A DNA stretch of 64,000 nt, from positions 310,001-374,000 of the forward strand of contig JACKBL010000001.1 of assembly GCA_020634515.1 (NCBI GenBank). The letters run 5' to 3'. Shown here piece by piece: positions 26,831 to 35,110 of this stretch. Position 1 is the stretch's first letter. The number at the start of each line of letters is the position of its first letter. A model generated the notes under the pieces. It ran no database searches. It was not told where the DNA came from and saw only the letters and a list, made by a program, of their open reading frames with translations. This stretch comes from Ardenticatenales bacterium. Lineage in GTDB: Bacteria; Chloroflexota; Anaerolineae; Promineifilales; Promineifilaceae. The position numbers were made by a program, and so were the translations under genes.

Positions 26831-26886
26831 GGAGTCGAGGCTTTAGCCGGTTCTTGCGCACATATTCCGGCTAAAGCCTCCACTCC
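26831..26886. repeat. Inverted repeat with 20-bp arms
   Basis: Arms 26831-26850 and 26867-26886 match at 19 of 20 positions around a 16-base loop (core GGCTTTAGCCGG / CCGGCTAAAGCC). It could form a stable hairpin downstream of the minus-strand thioesterase gene. It has no T run and looks like a repeat element. Confidence 0.8.
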
Positions 26887-26968
26887 CCGCGAGTTCCTGA
26901 AGAACCACATTTCGCATTGTCAACAATCGCCCTAAAAATCCGCTCCTGATTTTGAGTCTCTATCCGAA

Positions 26969-28843
26969 TCAATAAGTCGGGCGCTGAAACCAGGGAGTGC
27001 GGGAGATTGCGGGGGCGGTGGGGTCCTGCAACTGCTGCCAGGTAAGCCAGTTCTCTTCGCCGATGCGGATGGCGCGAGCCAGGGGAAATGCGGCGCACAG
27101 GGTGGCGTTGAGTTGGCCGGGGAGGCGACACCAGAAGATAGTCTTCGCAGCCACGGAGGGGCGGGCAGGGACAGAGCGCAGTTTGTCGGGAGAGGTATAG
27201 CTGAGGTAGCGCAGCCACTCCCACATGAGGCGAGGATGGGTAGAGTCCTGGCTGATGACAAAACCGGAGACATGCAAAGGGGTGATGCCTCCTTCCGTGC
27301 CCCCGGCGGACGCCTGTGCCGTGGAAAGCGGAAAAGGCACTACCCCCAACGGCATACGAGATAGCTCCACCTCATAATTCACGGGGGAACTGACCCACAT
27401 CGCCGCTTGTTGGAGCATCAGCCAGCGCAGTCCTGCCAGTTCCCGTTCCTCATCCGTCAAAAAACTTATGTCGGGTAAGGTCTGCCCGACGTTCGCCGTG
27501 TACCACGATAGTGCCGCCTCCCGTCTTTCCTCATTCAAATCAGGCAGGCATGGCCCCTGGATACAGTCGCTCTCCCAGTTTAGTCCGAAGCCCCACGTCA
27601 GGTCCCCCGTTGTGTCCATAATTCCCCAGTAACGATCCCCACCGGGCAGCGGTTGGGACAGCGCACGGGCTGCCGCGGTGAGGTCCTCCCAGGTCCAATC
27701 GGCGTCTGGTTGAGGCACGCCCGCGGCCTGAAACGCATGAAGGCTGTAAAAAATCACATTCATAATGGCGTGGGAGGGAACCATCCACATGCGCTCCCGC
27801 CACCACGCTGCCTGCCACAATTGCTCATAAAAGTCCCCCTGGTCAAATTGCGCGTCTCCCTGCGCCATTTCCGTCAGGTCGCGTACGTATCCGCCCGTGA
27901 TCAGGCTTTCCGTGAGCGTTAGCGTTGCCCCATCTACCCGCGGCAGCCAGGCGCGCGGGTCGGCGGGCTGGCTCCCCAGAGGAATGATCTCGATGGTGTA
28001 ATCGCCGGGCAGGTATGCCTGGGTGAATGTTTGCGCCAATCCTTGATAGCGAAAAGCGGCGGCGTCGGGGACGACAAAGCGCAGCGTGGTTGTGGGGGGA
28101 TTGAGATGGGCCGCCAGTGCCGACCAAAACAATGCGCCAGGGTCGCCGTTTTCGTCTAGTCCCCAGAAGCGGGGGGAGGGAAGGCGCACTTCGCCTACCT
28201 GCCCGGGTGTGGCGTATTCCAGCGCGGGGGCGTCGTCCGTTTCCAGGATAAGGGTGAGGTGGGGGGTGTTGGCGGGGGTGTTGTCGGTCACGAAGCGGCT
28301 GATCCGGGCGCGCCAGTCGATGTCGCTTGCCGGCATAACCAACACCCCCCAATCATATCGATACCGTTTCGTCTCGCCCCAGTATGATTCGCTGCCGGCA
28401 CTCCGCCGCCACTCGCGGCCATCCCAACGGAAAAACACGATGCGCTGCCACGATTCTCCGTCTTCCCGCCAGCGCACGTTGGCCCAGGCTTCCCCCTCCA
28501 ACTGCCGCGCCCGCGTCACTTCCCGCTCCGCCTGGTTGAAGACCTGGTTACGCGGCAACAGTTGCGCGGCAATCCAGGCGGGGTCATTTGTTTGCAGCGA
28601 CAGGAATAACTCGCCATCGCCTGACTGCGCCGCCTGCTGCTCCAGGTCCAGCACCGCTTGCAGATCCGCCTTTAGGTCATCGTCGCGGTGTTCCAGCCAG
28701 TAGCGCACGCCAAACCAGATGGCGACCGCCAGGCAAACGGCCATGACCGCCACGACCAGCCAGGCAAGGGGGTTGCTGCTTTTGCCTGGTGGCGCGGGAG
28801 GAGCAATTCCATCCTCCGTCTGCCAGTTGAAATCGATACCCAT
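26969..28843 (-). CDS. Membrane-anchored extracellular solute-binding protein-like protein
   Basis: 624 residues. A Pro-rich cytoplasmic tip is followed by one transmembrane helix (about 25-48), a stalk/beta region to about 230, then a region resembling family 1 solute-binding proteins. Recognisable parts are ALFWSALAAH, the aromatic hinge DWTWEDLTAAARAL, a Trp-rich WGFGLNWESD stretch and a C-terminal helical lobe. Lipid anchoring by Cys is not seen; a TM helix replaces it. No ABC permease genes are adjacent, so it may sense rather than import a ligand. No Shine-Dalgarno sequence is evident. The family assignment rests on pattern only. Confidence 0.65.
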   Translation of the reverse strand: MGIDFNWQTEDGIAPPAPPGKSSNPLAWLVVAVMAVCLAVAIWFGVRYWLEHRDDDLKADLQAVLDLEQQAAQSGDGELFLSLQTNDPAWIAAQLLPRNQVFNQAEREVTRARQLEGEAWANVRWREDGESWQRIVFFRWDGREWRRSAGSESYWGETKRYRYDWGVLVMPASDIDWRARISRFVTDNTPANTPHLTLILETDDAPALEYATPGQVGEVRLPSPRFWGLDENGDPGALFWSALAAHLNPPTTTLRFVVPDAAAFRYQGLAQTFTQAYLPGDYTIEIIPLGSQPADPRAWLPRVDGATLTLTESLITGGYVRDLTEMAQGDAQFDQGDFYEQLWQAAWWRERMWMVPSHAIMNVIFYSLHAFQAAGVPQPDADWTWEDLTAAARALSQPLPGGDRYWGIMDTTGDLTWGFGLNWESDCIQGPCLPDLNEERREAALSWYTANVGQTLPDISFLTDEERELAGLRWLMLQQAAMWVSSPVNYEVELSRMPLGVVPFPLSTAQASAGGTEGGITPLHVSGFVISQDSTHPRLMWEWLRYLSYTSPDKLRSVPARPSVAAKTIFWCRLPGQLNATLCAAFPLARAIRIGEENWLTWQQLQDPTAPAISRTPWFQRPTY

Positions 28844-28951
28844 GGTGTGGGGCAGTTGATAGTTGGCGGTGGGTCATTGACGGTAGGCGGTTGAGAGGCT
28901 ATTCGCTACTCGCTGCTCGCCACCCGTTATTCACCGCTCGTCACCCGCCAC
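28844..28951. repeat. Degenerate low-complexity spacer
   Basis: One half is a GTTGGCGGT/TTGACGGT-type drift (G/T-rich); the other is built of CTCGCT/CACCCG/CACTCG words (C-rich). Similar GTTGGTGGTTGATGG tracts sit before other minus-strand genes in this window. Confidence 0.5.
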
Positions 28952-30127
28952 TCACAATTGGGTGACGACGCGGGCGAGGCGCTCAATGGCGCGTTCCAGT
29001 TCGGACATGGCGGTGGCGATGGAGAAGCGGACGTGCCCTTCTCCACTGCTACCAAAGGCGACGCCGGGCGTGCCGGCAATTCCCGCCAATTCCAGCAAGG
29101 TATCCGCCAGTTGCACGCTATTCTTCTCCGTGTGCGTGAACCGGGGGAACAAATAGAACGCCCCTTCAATGGAGGCGCATTCAATGCCGGGCATTTCGTT
29201 AAGCGCGTCCACCATGAAATCCCGCCGCTCCTGGTAGGAAGCGCGCATCATCTCCACCACATCTTGCGGGCCATTGATGGCGGCAATGGCGGCGTGCATG
29301 GTAAACGTGGCCGCTGATGTTATCGTCTGGCTGTGCATTTTGCCGGCAAGTTTCATAATCGGCGTGGGTCCGACCAACCAACCCAACCGCCAACCCGTCA
29401 TGGCATAGGATTTGGAAAGGCCGTTGATTGTGAGGGTGCGTTCAGCCATGCCCGGTTGCGAGCCAATGGAGATGTGCCGGTGTCCATCGAAAACAAGTTT
29501 CTCGTAGATTTCGTCGGCAATGACGTAGAGATCATTTTCCAGAACGACTTGCGTCAGGGCATCCATCTCATCTTGCGTGATCACGCGCCCGCTGGGATTG
29601 CTGGGCGTGTTGATCATGATGGCTTTGGTGCGTGGCGTTATTTTGGCGCGCAGCAGGTCGGCGGTGATGCGGAAATTGTCGCTGCTGGGGAGGCTGACGG
29701 CAACGGGGACGCCGCCCATGATCTGAATCAGGGGCGGATAAGAGACCCAGACGGGTTCCAGGTAGAGGACCTCGTCGCCCGGGTTGAGGATGGCGGAGAG
29801 CGCCAGCGCCAGTGCCCACTTGCCGCCAGGGGTGATGATGATGTCGGTAAAGGGGTTGACGTGGATGTTGTTCTCGCGCGCCATTTTGCCGGCAATCGCT
29901 TCCAGCGCCGTGGGGATGCCTTTTGTGGGAGCCGGGTAGTGGGTGGCTCCGTTTCTGATAGCCGTGAAGGCGGCTTCGATAATGTGCGCGGGGGTGGGGA
30001 AGTCGGGGTCGCCGCCCGCCAGGGCGATCACGTCCTGCCCGCTGGCTTTCAGTGCTTTGGCTTTGTCGTTGACGGCAAGGGTGACGGAGGCGGGAATGCC
30101 GGCAAGTAAGCTGGACAAAGGTCTCAT
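28952..30127 (-). CDS. PLP-dependent aminotransferase, aspartate/aromatic type (class I/II)
   Basis: 391 residues, full length for fold-type I aminotransferases. N-terminal ALAGGDPDFPTP and THYPAPTKGIP bind substrate. NTPSNPSGRVI and ADEIYEKLVF provide the PLP-contacting Asn and Asp/Tyr, NGLSKSYAMTGWRLG carries the Schiff-base Lys, and the carboxylate-binding Arg is in HVRFSIA. The ATG is preceded by GGGAG at a suitable distance. It transfers amino groups between an amino acid (probably aspartate or similar) and 2-oxoglutarate in the cytosol. It is close to the AspC subgroup I-gamma enzymes; the precise donor cannot be read from sequence. Confidence 0.9.
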   Translation of the reverse strand: MRPLSSLLAGIPASVTLAVNDKAKALKASGQDVIALAGGDPDFPTPAHIIEAAFTAIRNGATHYPAPTKGIPTALEAIAGKMARENNIHVNPFTDIIITPGGKWALALALSAILNPGDEVLYLEPVWVSYPPLIQIMGGVPVAVSLPSSDNFRITADLLRAKITPRTKAIMINTPSNPSGRVITQDEMDALTQVVLENDLYVIADEIYEKLVFDGHRHISIGSQPGMAERTLTINGLSKSYAMTGWRLGWLVGPTPIMKLAGKMHSQTITSAATFTMHAAIAAINGPQDVVEMMRASYQERRDFMVDALNEMPGIECASIEGAFYLFPRFTHTEKNSVQLADTLLELAGIAGTPGVAFGSSGEGHVRFSIATAMSELERAIERLARVVTQL

Positions 30128-30185
30128 ACATCTTCTCCCTGGTGATTTTCAGTGATCGGTTGATGGTTGTTGATCAGCTGTTAAG

Positions 30186-30292
30186 TGGCTGTCCGCAATT
30201 AAATTAGCGGAAAAGAGCGGACACCGGCCACCCATGGGTAGCTTGTCAGTAACTGTCCGTAAAAGAGCCTGAAGTCGTTTTCGGACGGTTAC
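30186..30292. repeat. Dispersed repeat related to 61923-61983
   Basis: It contains GTGGCTGTCCGCAA and a CTGTCCGTAAAA...GAAGTC.TTTTC.GACGGTT..CCAAG block with self-complementary ends (GTCCG-AAAA / TTTTCGGAC). The same words in the same order recur at 61923-61983. Confidence 0.7.
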
Positions 30293-31094
30293 CAAGCGCG
30301 CCGATGCGGCGCAGTTTGGCGGCCAACTGCTGTTCCGTGTCCTGCATCCCTGGCTCGATGCGTGGATAGGCCAGCCACACGAGGCTGAGGCCGAAAAGAC
30401 CGCCGGTGAGGGTGCGCAGCAGCGGCGTGCTTTCGCGCAGTGGGAAGATTTGCTGTAACGTTGGCAGGAGCGCGTCCAGCCAGGCGACACCCCAGGGGCG
30501 GGCAAAGAAGTAGGAAAATAACTGGCTGAAGCCGTCCAGCCCAATGGGGGCGATGCCGATGAGCAAGAATAACCAGATGGGCATGGGTTTGATCGCCCGC
30601 CGCCGCCGCAGCAGGCCGTAGATCAGCCCGCCGAGGAGGACAAAGCTGTAGATGCCAATGTCCCGCTCGCAGAGGGCCATTTTGTACCCCATCTGCGCGT
30701 TTCCTTTGAAGGCGCGCGCCGGCCCCAGGAAGGTGTTTAGATCGCGGATGTCGCCGGAATAGCCGGCGAACTCCGGCAGTTGTGGAATGTAGCTGTCAAT
30801 GGCGTTGAGGTGGGTGGGGGCGTTGGCGCGAGGGTAGGCGTACTGGTCGCCGAAGAGGAAAAAGGAGCGGGAGGCCATCTGGTGGCACATGGGGCTGTAG
30901 ACGGTGTAGATGAGGTTGGCCGGCTGTGGCATGCCCGCTTCCATGAGGGCGGGGGCCAGTACGGGGAGGCCGACGTAGAAGGCGACAAAGAGGTTGAAGA
31001 CCAATACCCAATGGCGGGCAAAGCGGTAGATGAGGCGGTCAATGCGGATGACGAGGGTGCGCTGCCAGCCGGTGATGGGTTTGGGAGGCGTCAT
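30246..31094 (-). CDS. DUF2085 family integral membrane protein
   Basis: The start is the ATG at 31094, preceded by AAGGA; the longer frame upstream has no support. The protein has about 282 residues and roughly six helices. It shows the family features: SPMCHQMASRSFFLFG after helix 2 and LCERDIGIYSFVLLGGLIYG further on, corresponding to the conserved CHQxxxRSFF and CxRCxGIY motifs (the second Cys of the latter is Asp here). Function is unknown in the family. The last codons run through a dispersed repeat (30240-30290), so the C-terminus may have been rewritten by repeat insertion. Confidence 0.8.
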   Translation of the reverse strand: MTPPKPITGWQRTLVIRIDRLIYRFARHWVLVFNLFVAFYVGLPVLAPALMEAGMPQPANLIYTVYSPMCHQMASRSFFLFGDQYAYPRANAPTHLNAIDSYIPQLPEFAGYSGDIRDLNTFLGPARAFKGNAQMGYKMALCERDIGIYSFVLLGGLIYGLLRRRRAIKPMPIWLFLLIGIAPIGLDGFSQLFSYFFARPWGVAWLDALLPTLQQIFPLRESTPLLRTLTGGLFGLSLVWLAYPRIEPGMQDTEQQLAAKLRRIGALGNRPKTTSGSFTDSY

Positions 31095-31192
31095 GGTGCG
31101 TTCCTTACGATTCGATGGGCGGCTGGGTAAATGCCGGCATTCAGCATTGTACCAGATTACGCCCCATTCGCCGCAAAACAACGGACTATGGG

Positions 31193-31849
31193 CTACTTGC
31201 TCCCCAACGTCTCCTGCAAGTATCCTTCAATTTGTGCAAACGTCATCATGCCCCGGTGCACGGCAGTCACCTCCCCCGCCGCATTCACAAAAACACTGGT
31301 AGGGAAATTGTATACACCATACTGGCTGGCGATGGCTCCGTTCGCATCCAACAGCGGGGTAAAGCTCAACCCCATTTCGTCATGGAAAAAAGCCCCCACC
31401 GCCTCCGCGGACTCTTGCTGGTCCAGAGCCAAAATCTGTAGCCCATCGTCAGCGTGCTGCTGAAACGCTTTTTGCAAATCCGGCATTTCCACGCGGCAGG
31501 GGGGACACCACGTGGCCCAAAAGTTGAGGATGAGGGGCTGGCCCTGAAAATCGCTCAGGCGCACCGATTGCCCGGCGAGATCGGCGGCAATGAATTCCGG
31601 GGCGACGTCACCGGCGGAGATGCCGCCCGTATCCAGCGAGTAGATTTCATCGGCGGACTGCGCCGGGACCAACTCGCCCGCCTGCTGGATGACAGAAGCG
31701 GTATTAGCGGCGGACTCATTGGCGCGGCCATCTCCGTGGCGCAACAGTGAGCCGCCGAAGAGGAGCATGGCGGCGGCCAGTCCCAGGAGCGTAAAGCCAA
31801 TCAACACAACCAGCGGATGTCGCCGGGCTGAGGTCGTTTGCTGTGACAT
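31193..31849 (-). CDS. TlpA/ResA-like membrane-anchored thioredoxin
   Basis: 218 residues: an N-terminal signal-anchor helix (about 12-31), then a thioredoxin-fold domain with LNFWATWCPPCRVEMP, the CPPC redox centre typical of TlpA/ResA/CcmG. A cis-Pro is in YNFPTSVFV. It faces outward and would reduce apocytochrome c cysteines or other exported thiols. It ends the run ccmA-ccmB-ccmC-ccmD-ccdA-tlpA, whose upstream neighbour CcdA would supply electrons from cytosolic thioredoxin. The 24-bp gap to ccdA suggests cotranscription. Confidence 0.93.
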   Translation of the reverse strand: MSQQTTSARRHPLVVLIGFTLLGLAAAMLLFGGSLLRHGDGRANESAANTASVIQQAGELVPAQSADEIYSLDTGGISAGDVAPEFIAADLAGQSVRLSDFQGQPLILNFWATWCPPCRVEMPDLQKAFQQHADDGLQILALDQQESAEAVGAFFHDEMGLSFTPLLDANGAIASQYGVYNFPTSVFVNAAGEVTAVHRGMMTFAQIEGYLQETLGSK

Positions 31850-31873
31850 GGTGGGTTGACCCTCCCTGGCGCG

Positions 31874-32974
31874 CTAGCGGGAGAAAAGGGCGACGAGTTT
31901 GTCTTCGATGCCGGCAAACCAGATAGCCAGATCAGGCGGAACCAGCGAATTGAACGTAGCCAGCGTGCCGTTGAGCATGAGAAAACCGATTATGATAAAC
32001 AGTACCCCACTGATTAGCTGCGTGGAGTGCAAATGCAGCGTCACCCGCCGTTCGCCGGGAGACGTGAAAATCCACAGTGCCACGCCCACCGCGGCCACCG
32101 CCAGCAGTCCGTATTCCTGCACCGGGGTGATGGTTATGCCGGCAAATGTAGCAAAGTGCAGCGTCGCGTACTGGGCGACGGCGACGAGAATGCGCCAGAT
32201 AACGAGCGCCCACAACACGCCCACCACGGCGGCGTGCGCAGTCACCTCCCACCCTTTGCCGCGCAAAATGCGCCAGAAAAGGCTCTTGCGGCTGGCGCGT
32301 CCAAAAAGGGTGGAGACAAGGAGCAGGGGCAGCCCCAAACCGAGGGCGTAAATGAAGAGGAGCATACTGCCGCGCAGGACGGACCCCGTGGTGGCGGCCA
32401 TGGTCAGCACGGTCCCTAAGATGGGGCCGACGCAGCTTGACCAACCGACGGCGAAGGTGAGGCCAAAGGCAAAGGAGCCGCCCAGGGTGGCGCTGCGCGG
32501 CGATTCTTCTTCTTGCTTAAAGCCGGTGAAGCCGCTGCCCAGCAGGCTCATGACGCCAAAGACGAGGATGAGCGCACCGCCAATGAGCATGATCATCCCC
32601 TGGCTGTCGCGCAGGACGCTGCCGATGGCGGATGCGCCCGCGCCCAGCAGGCTGAACATGGTGGCGAGTCCGAGCAGGAAGGCGAGGGTGTTTAGGGCGA
32701 TTTGTTTGCGTCCACTTTGGAAGGCGAAGGCGAAGTATGCCGGCAATATCGGCAGCGTACACGGCGAGAGAAAACTAAGCAGCCCACCCCCAAAAGCCAA
32801 CACGCTCAGGACGAGGAAAGGCTGCGTTTGCAGCCCAAAGGCAAACGTCGGTGGCGGCGCGGACGTTTGGTTGATCGTGCCCACAATCAGGAAGATAACG
32901 ACGAGGACAACGGTTCCCAGGACGATGATTTTGCCGACGGACAAGCCGCGCGACGAGGATTCCGACTCAAGCAT
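31874..32974 (-). CDS. ccdA: CcdA-family cytochrome c biogenesis/thiol-transfer membrane protein
   Basis: ATG at 32974 is chosen because GGAG lies five bases upstream; a GTG six bases earlier overlaps that site. About 366 residues. It has the DsbD-gamma/CcdA core with redox Cys motifs FLSPCTLPILPAY and VGWSSCVGPILGT, and about eight helices including extra N- and C-terminal ones. The role is moving reducing equivalents across the membrane to extracytoplasmic thioredoxins such as the adjacent TlpA-like protein, supporting haem attachment to c-type cytochromes. The C-terminal extension beyond the usual 6-helix CcdA core is longer than average. Confidence 0.92.
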   Translation of the reverse strand: MLESESSSRGLSVGKIIVLGTVVLVVIFLIVGTINQTSAPPPTFAFGLQTQPFLVLSVLAFGGGLLSFLSPCTLPILPAYFAFAFQSGRKQIALNTLAFLLGLATMFSLLGAGASAIGSVLRDSQGMIMLIGGALILVFGVMSLLGSGFTGFKQEEESPRSATLGGSFAFGLTFAVGWSSCVGPILGTVLTMAATTGSVLRGSMLLFIYALGLGLPLLLVSTLFGRASRKSLFWRILRGKGWEVTAHAAVVGVLWALVIWRILVAVAQYATLHFATFAGITITPVQEYGLLAVAAVGVALWIFTSPGERRVTLHLHSTQLISGVLFIIIGFLMLNGTLATFNSLVPPDLAIWFAGIEDKLVALFSR

Positions 32975-33221
32975 GTTCACTCCAAAAAAGACGATAAAAC
33001 AGGCAAAACAAAACCAACCACGTAACTGCTATGTCCGATTTGACCAATTTTCTCTGGTGAAAAGGGTCATTGCGCGCGTAAAATGGGTCCAATCTTCAGA
33101 GGGCGTGAGTAGTTACCCAATCACCCATTCAGTGGCCGATTTTCAGATTGGTTTATTCTCCAAGAATGAACCAATCTCTAATGGAATGGAGGCATTATTT
33201 CCCACGATTCTTACGCCCGGC
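32975..33221. other. Spacer with repeat unit and hairpin between ccdA and ccmD
   Basis: No gene. It has a 34-base repeat at 33084-33117 (GGTCCAATCTTCAGAGGGCGT...GTAGTTAC), nearly repeated at 35069-35102. It also has a 15-bp hairpin at 33145-33177 (AGATTGGTTTATTCT / AGAATGAACCAATCT, one mismatch, 3-base loop). Confidence 0.75.
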
Positions 33222-33431
33222 TTACCGACGCCCCTCTTCCTCATCTTCCTTTAAGAGTTGCCGCATCAACTCGATGTCTTGCTTCAGATTTCGTTGACGG
33301 CTAAACAAAGTGGCAATATACACCGTGGCAATCAGCCAGATGACCACGTAGCCGAGGATGAGGTAGCCCGTTGTATCGGCGGGGCTACCTGCTTGCATCA
33401 ACGCGGAGAGAAAAATGGCATATGGAGGCAT
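33222..33431 (-). CDS. Small CcmD-like membrane protein
   Basis: 69 residues from the ATG at 33431, which follows AAGGAA at the right spacing; the seven-residue-longer version lacks a ribosome site. One hydrophobic helix (YLILGYVVIWLIATVYIATLF) is followed by a charged, coiled-coil-like tail (QRNLKQDIELMRQLL). Size, topology and position after ccmC match CcmD/CycX, the small subunit that helps release haem-CcmE from the CcmABC complex in System I. Sequence conservation in this family is low, so the call relies on context. Confidence 0.7.
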   Translation of the reverse strand: MPPYAIFLSALMQAGSPADTTGYLILGYVVIWLIATVYIATLFSRQRNLKQDIELMRQLLKEDEEEGRR

Positions 33432-33504
33432 CTTGATTTCCTTCTGCGGCAATGGGCCGTTGGAATAATGGAGGGTGTTGGATATAAACCGGCCAAATAC
33501 GGGC

Positions 33505-34221
33505 CTACGCCTGCAGCCGCGCCATGACCCGCTGCTTCAGTGCGCTGGCCTCGTCCTGCAATTTTTGCAGGCGGATGCGGTTCAACAGCAAGGAACTGTA
33601 GAGGATGGTAAAGGTGAGGAAGGAGAAAACCATCGTGAAAACCATGCGCCCGGTCAGTTCCTGGTTCCCCTGGGCGTCTTCGCCACTGCCGATCAGGGCG
33701 GGGTGGATGTCGCGCAGCAGGCGGATGCTGTAGAAGGTGATGATGACGGTGACGAAGCCGGCAATGGCATAAACGGCGGAGTAGCGGGCGCGGCGATCAG
33801 GGTCTTCGACGGCGCCACGCAGCATGAAGTAGGCGGCGTAGACGAGCCAGAGGACGGTGATGGAGGTCAGTCGCGGACTCCAAATCCACCATGTGTTCCA
33901 GGCGGGGCGGCCCCAGATGGAGCCGGTGGCGATGGTGGCGGTGGTGAGGACGAGGCCGATTTCCACGGAGGCGGTGGCGATGGCGTCCCAATCTTTATGC
34001 GGACGGACGAGGTAGCCAATGCCGGCAGAAAGCGCCACAAAAAACGCCACTGCCGAAGTCCACGCCGCGCCTACGTGAAAGTAGAAAATACGCTGCACCT
34101 GGCCCATCGTCCGCTCCATGGGTACGTAGAAAAAAACCAGCCCCAGGCAAATAAGCACCATAATGGCGGCCAGCCAATTCAAAATGCGTACCGGGAGCCG
34201 CAAACGGCTTATAGACATCAT
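33505..34221 (-). CDS. ccmC: Cytochrome c maturation haem-handling protein CcmC
   Basis: The start at 34221 (MMSISRL) follows AAGGAG. The frame continues upstream only through a 7-bp repeat array and should not be included. 238 residues, six helices. The Trp-rich periplasmic motif WGRPAWNTWWIWSPRLT identifies the CcmC/CcmF/CcsA haem-handling family, and conserved His residues lie in FYFHVGAAW and in RDIHPALIG. It binds haem and loads it on CcmE in System I; no ccmE is found in this window. It lies between ccmB and ccmD. Confidence 0.93.
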   Translation of the reverse strand: MMSISRLRLPVRILNWLAAIMVLICLGLVFFYVPMERTMGQVQRIFYFHVGAAWTSAVAFFVALSAGIGYLVRPHKDWDAIATASVEIGLVLTTATIATGSIWGRPAWNTWWIWSPRLTSITVLWLVYAAYFMLRGAVEDPDRRARYSAVYAIAGFVTVIITFYSIRLLRDIHPALIGSGEDAQGNQELTGRMVFTMVFSFLTFTILYSSLLLNRIRLQKLQDEASALKQRVMARLQA

Positions 34222-34239
34222 TGGAAACTCCTTTTTGAA

Positions 34240-34331
34240 GGTATGAGGTATGAGGTATGAGGTATGAGGTATGAGGTATGAGGTATGAAGATTATCCTCA
34301 TACATCCTACATCATACTTCATACCTCATGA
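34240..34331. repeat. Seven-copy 7-bp tandem repeat (GGTATGA)n with inverted flank
   Basis: Seven perfect GGTATGA units (34240-34288) sit directly upstream of ccmC. About 40 bases of CATACCTCAT-type reverse-complement words follow, up to the ccmB stop. The two halves can pair into a long imperfect hairpin in the ccmB-ccmC mRNA. Copy-number change would alter the distance between ccmB and ccmC without touching coding sequence. Confidence 0.9.
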
Positions 34332-34333
34332 CG

Positions 34334-35041
34334 TTATTCTTCGACGACGAAGTGGTAGGTGAGAAAGCCCGCGGTGAGCATGAGGACGTCGAAGGCGACG
34401 ACCAGGGAGACGGGGAAGGCTACGTCGCTCCACGCGGGCGGTTGATCCAGCATGAAGGCGGCGGCGGCGGTGGCCGCGGCCATCACGGAGGGGAGGGAGA
34501 GGGGCAGCAGCAGCACGGGCAGCAAGACGCTGCTGCCGCGTGTTTGGGAGGTCATGGAGGCTACGAGAATGCCGGCAGCCACAAACCCCAACGTACCCAA
34601 TATCACCACCCCCCACACCGGCGGACGCCAGAATGGGCGGTTGAAAAACACAATGAAAATGGGCAGCAAAATCGCCTCCACAATCATCGTGAACAGCGAT
34701 GTACTCAACACCTTGCCCAGATAAATCGCGCTACGGTCAATCGGGGAAATAAGAATCCCCTCCAGCGCGTTATTCTCCTGCTCCGCGTTCATCGTGCGGT
34801 TCAGCCCCAGCGTGCCCGCCAGCAAAATCGTACTCCAGAGAAACCCCATGGACGCATTGCGCGCCGCCGTCAGGTCGTTGGACATGGCGGACGCGCCCAG
34901 GGCAAAATTGAAGACCACGGCCACGGTCAGCGAGAAGATCAGCATCACGCTAAGGATTTGCCGCGTGTGCCGTTCCATCGTCAGATCTTTCCAGATGATG
35001 GCCCAGACCGCGTGTACATAGGCAGAGATTTGTGATGACAC
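34334..35041 (-). CDS. ccmB: Haem exporter/CcmABCD permease subunit CcmB
   Basis: About 235 residues with six helices and the typical CcmB features: AIIWKDLTMERHTRQ at the N-terminus and an NAEQENNALEGILISPIDRSA loop. I favour the GTG at 35041 (AAGG five bases upstream); the longer frame from a TTG at 35077 begins inside a dispersed repeat with no usable ribosome site. With CcmA it forms the ABC unit driving haem-CcmE release. The stop is followed at once by the 7-bp repeat array. Confidence 0.92.
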   Translation of the reverse strand: MSSQISAYVHAVWAIIWKDLTMERHTRQILSVMLIFSLTVAVVFNFALGASAMSNDLTAARNASMGFLWSTILLAGTLGLNRTMNAEQENNALEGILISPIDRSAIYLGKVLSTSLFTMIVEAILLPIFIVFFNRPFWRPPVWGVVILGTLGFVAAGILVASMTSQTRGSSVLLPVLLLPLSLPSVMAAATAAAAFMLDQPPAWSDVAFPVSLVVAFDVLMLTAGFLTYHFVVEE

Positions 35042-35068
35042 GAGTACCTTGTTGTCCTGCTGTAGAAA

Positions 35069-35102
35069 TTGGTCCAATCTCCAGAGAGCGTCCGTAGTTA
35101 CG
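35069..35102. repeat. 34-base dispersed repeat between ccmA and ccmB
   Basis: GGTCCAATCTCCAGAGAGCGT...GTAGTTAC; about 28 of 34 bases match the copy at 33084-33117 in the same gene cluster. It overlaps the region where the ccmB start must be chosen. Confidence 0.7.
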
Positions 35103-35110
35103 TCCTGCTT

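Larger units (their letters stand above)
26553..26968. other. Gene-free interval carrying repeats
   Basis: No credible gene. It contains a 99-bp interspersed element (26679-26777) and a 20-bp-arm inverted repeat (26831-26886). The short frames seen here are readings of these repeats. Confidence 0.7.

Noticed and set aside
32352..33254. 300-residue plus-strand frame
   Set aside because: Antisense to ccdA and its spacer; Pro/Lys/Arg-rich with no motifs.
34240..34331. Possible CRISPR array
   Set aside because: Units are 7 bp with no spacers; simple tandem repeat.
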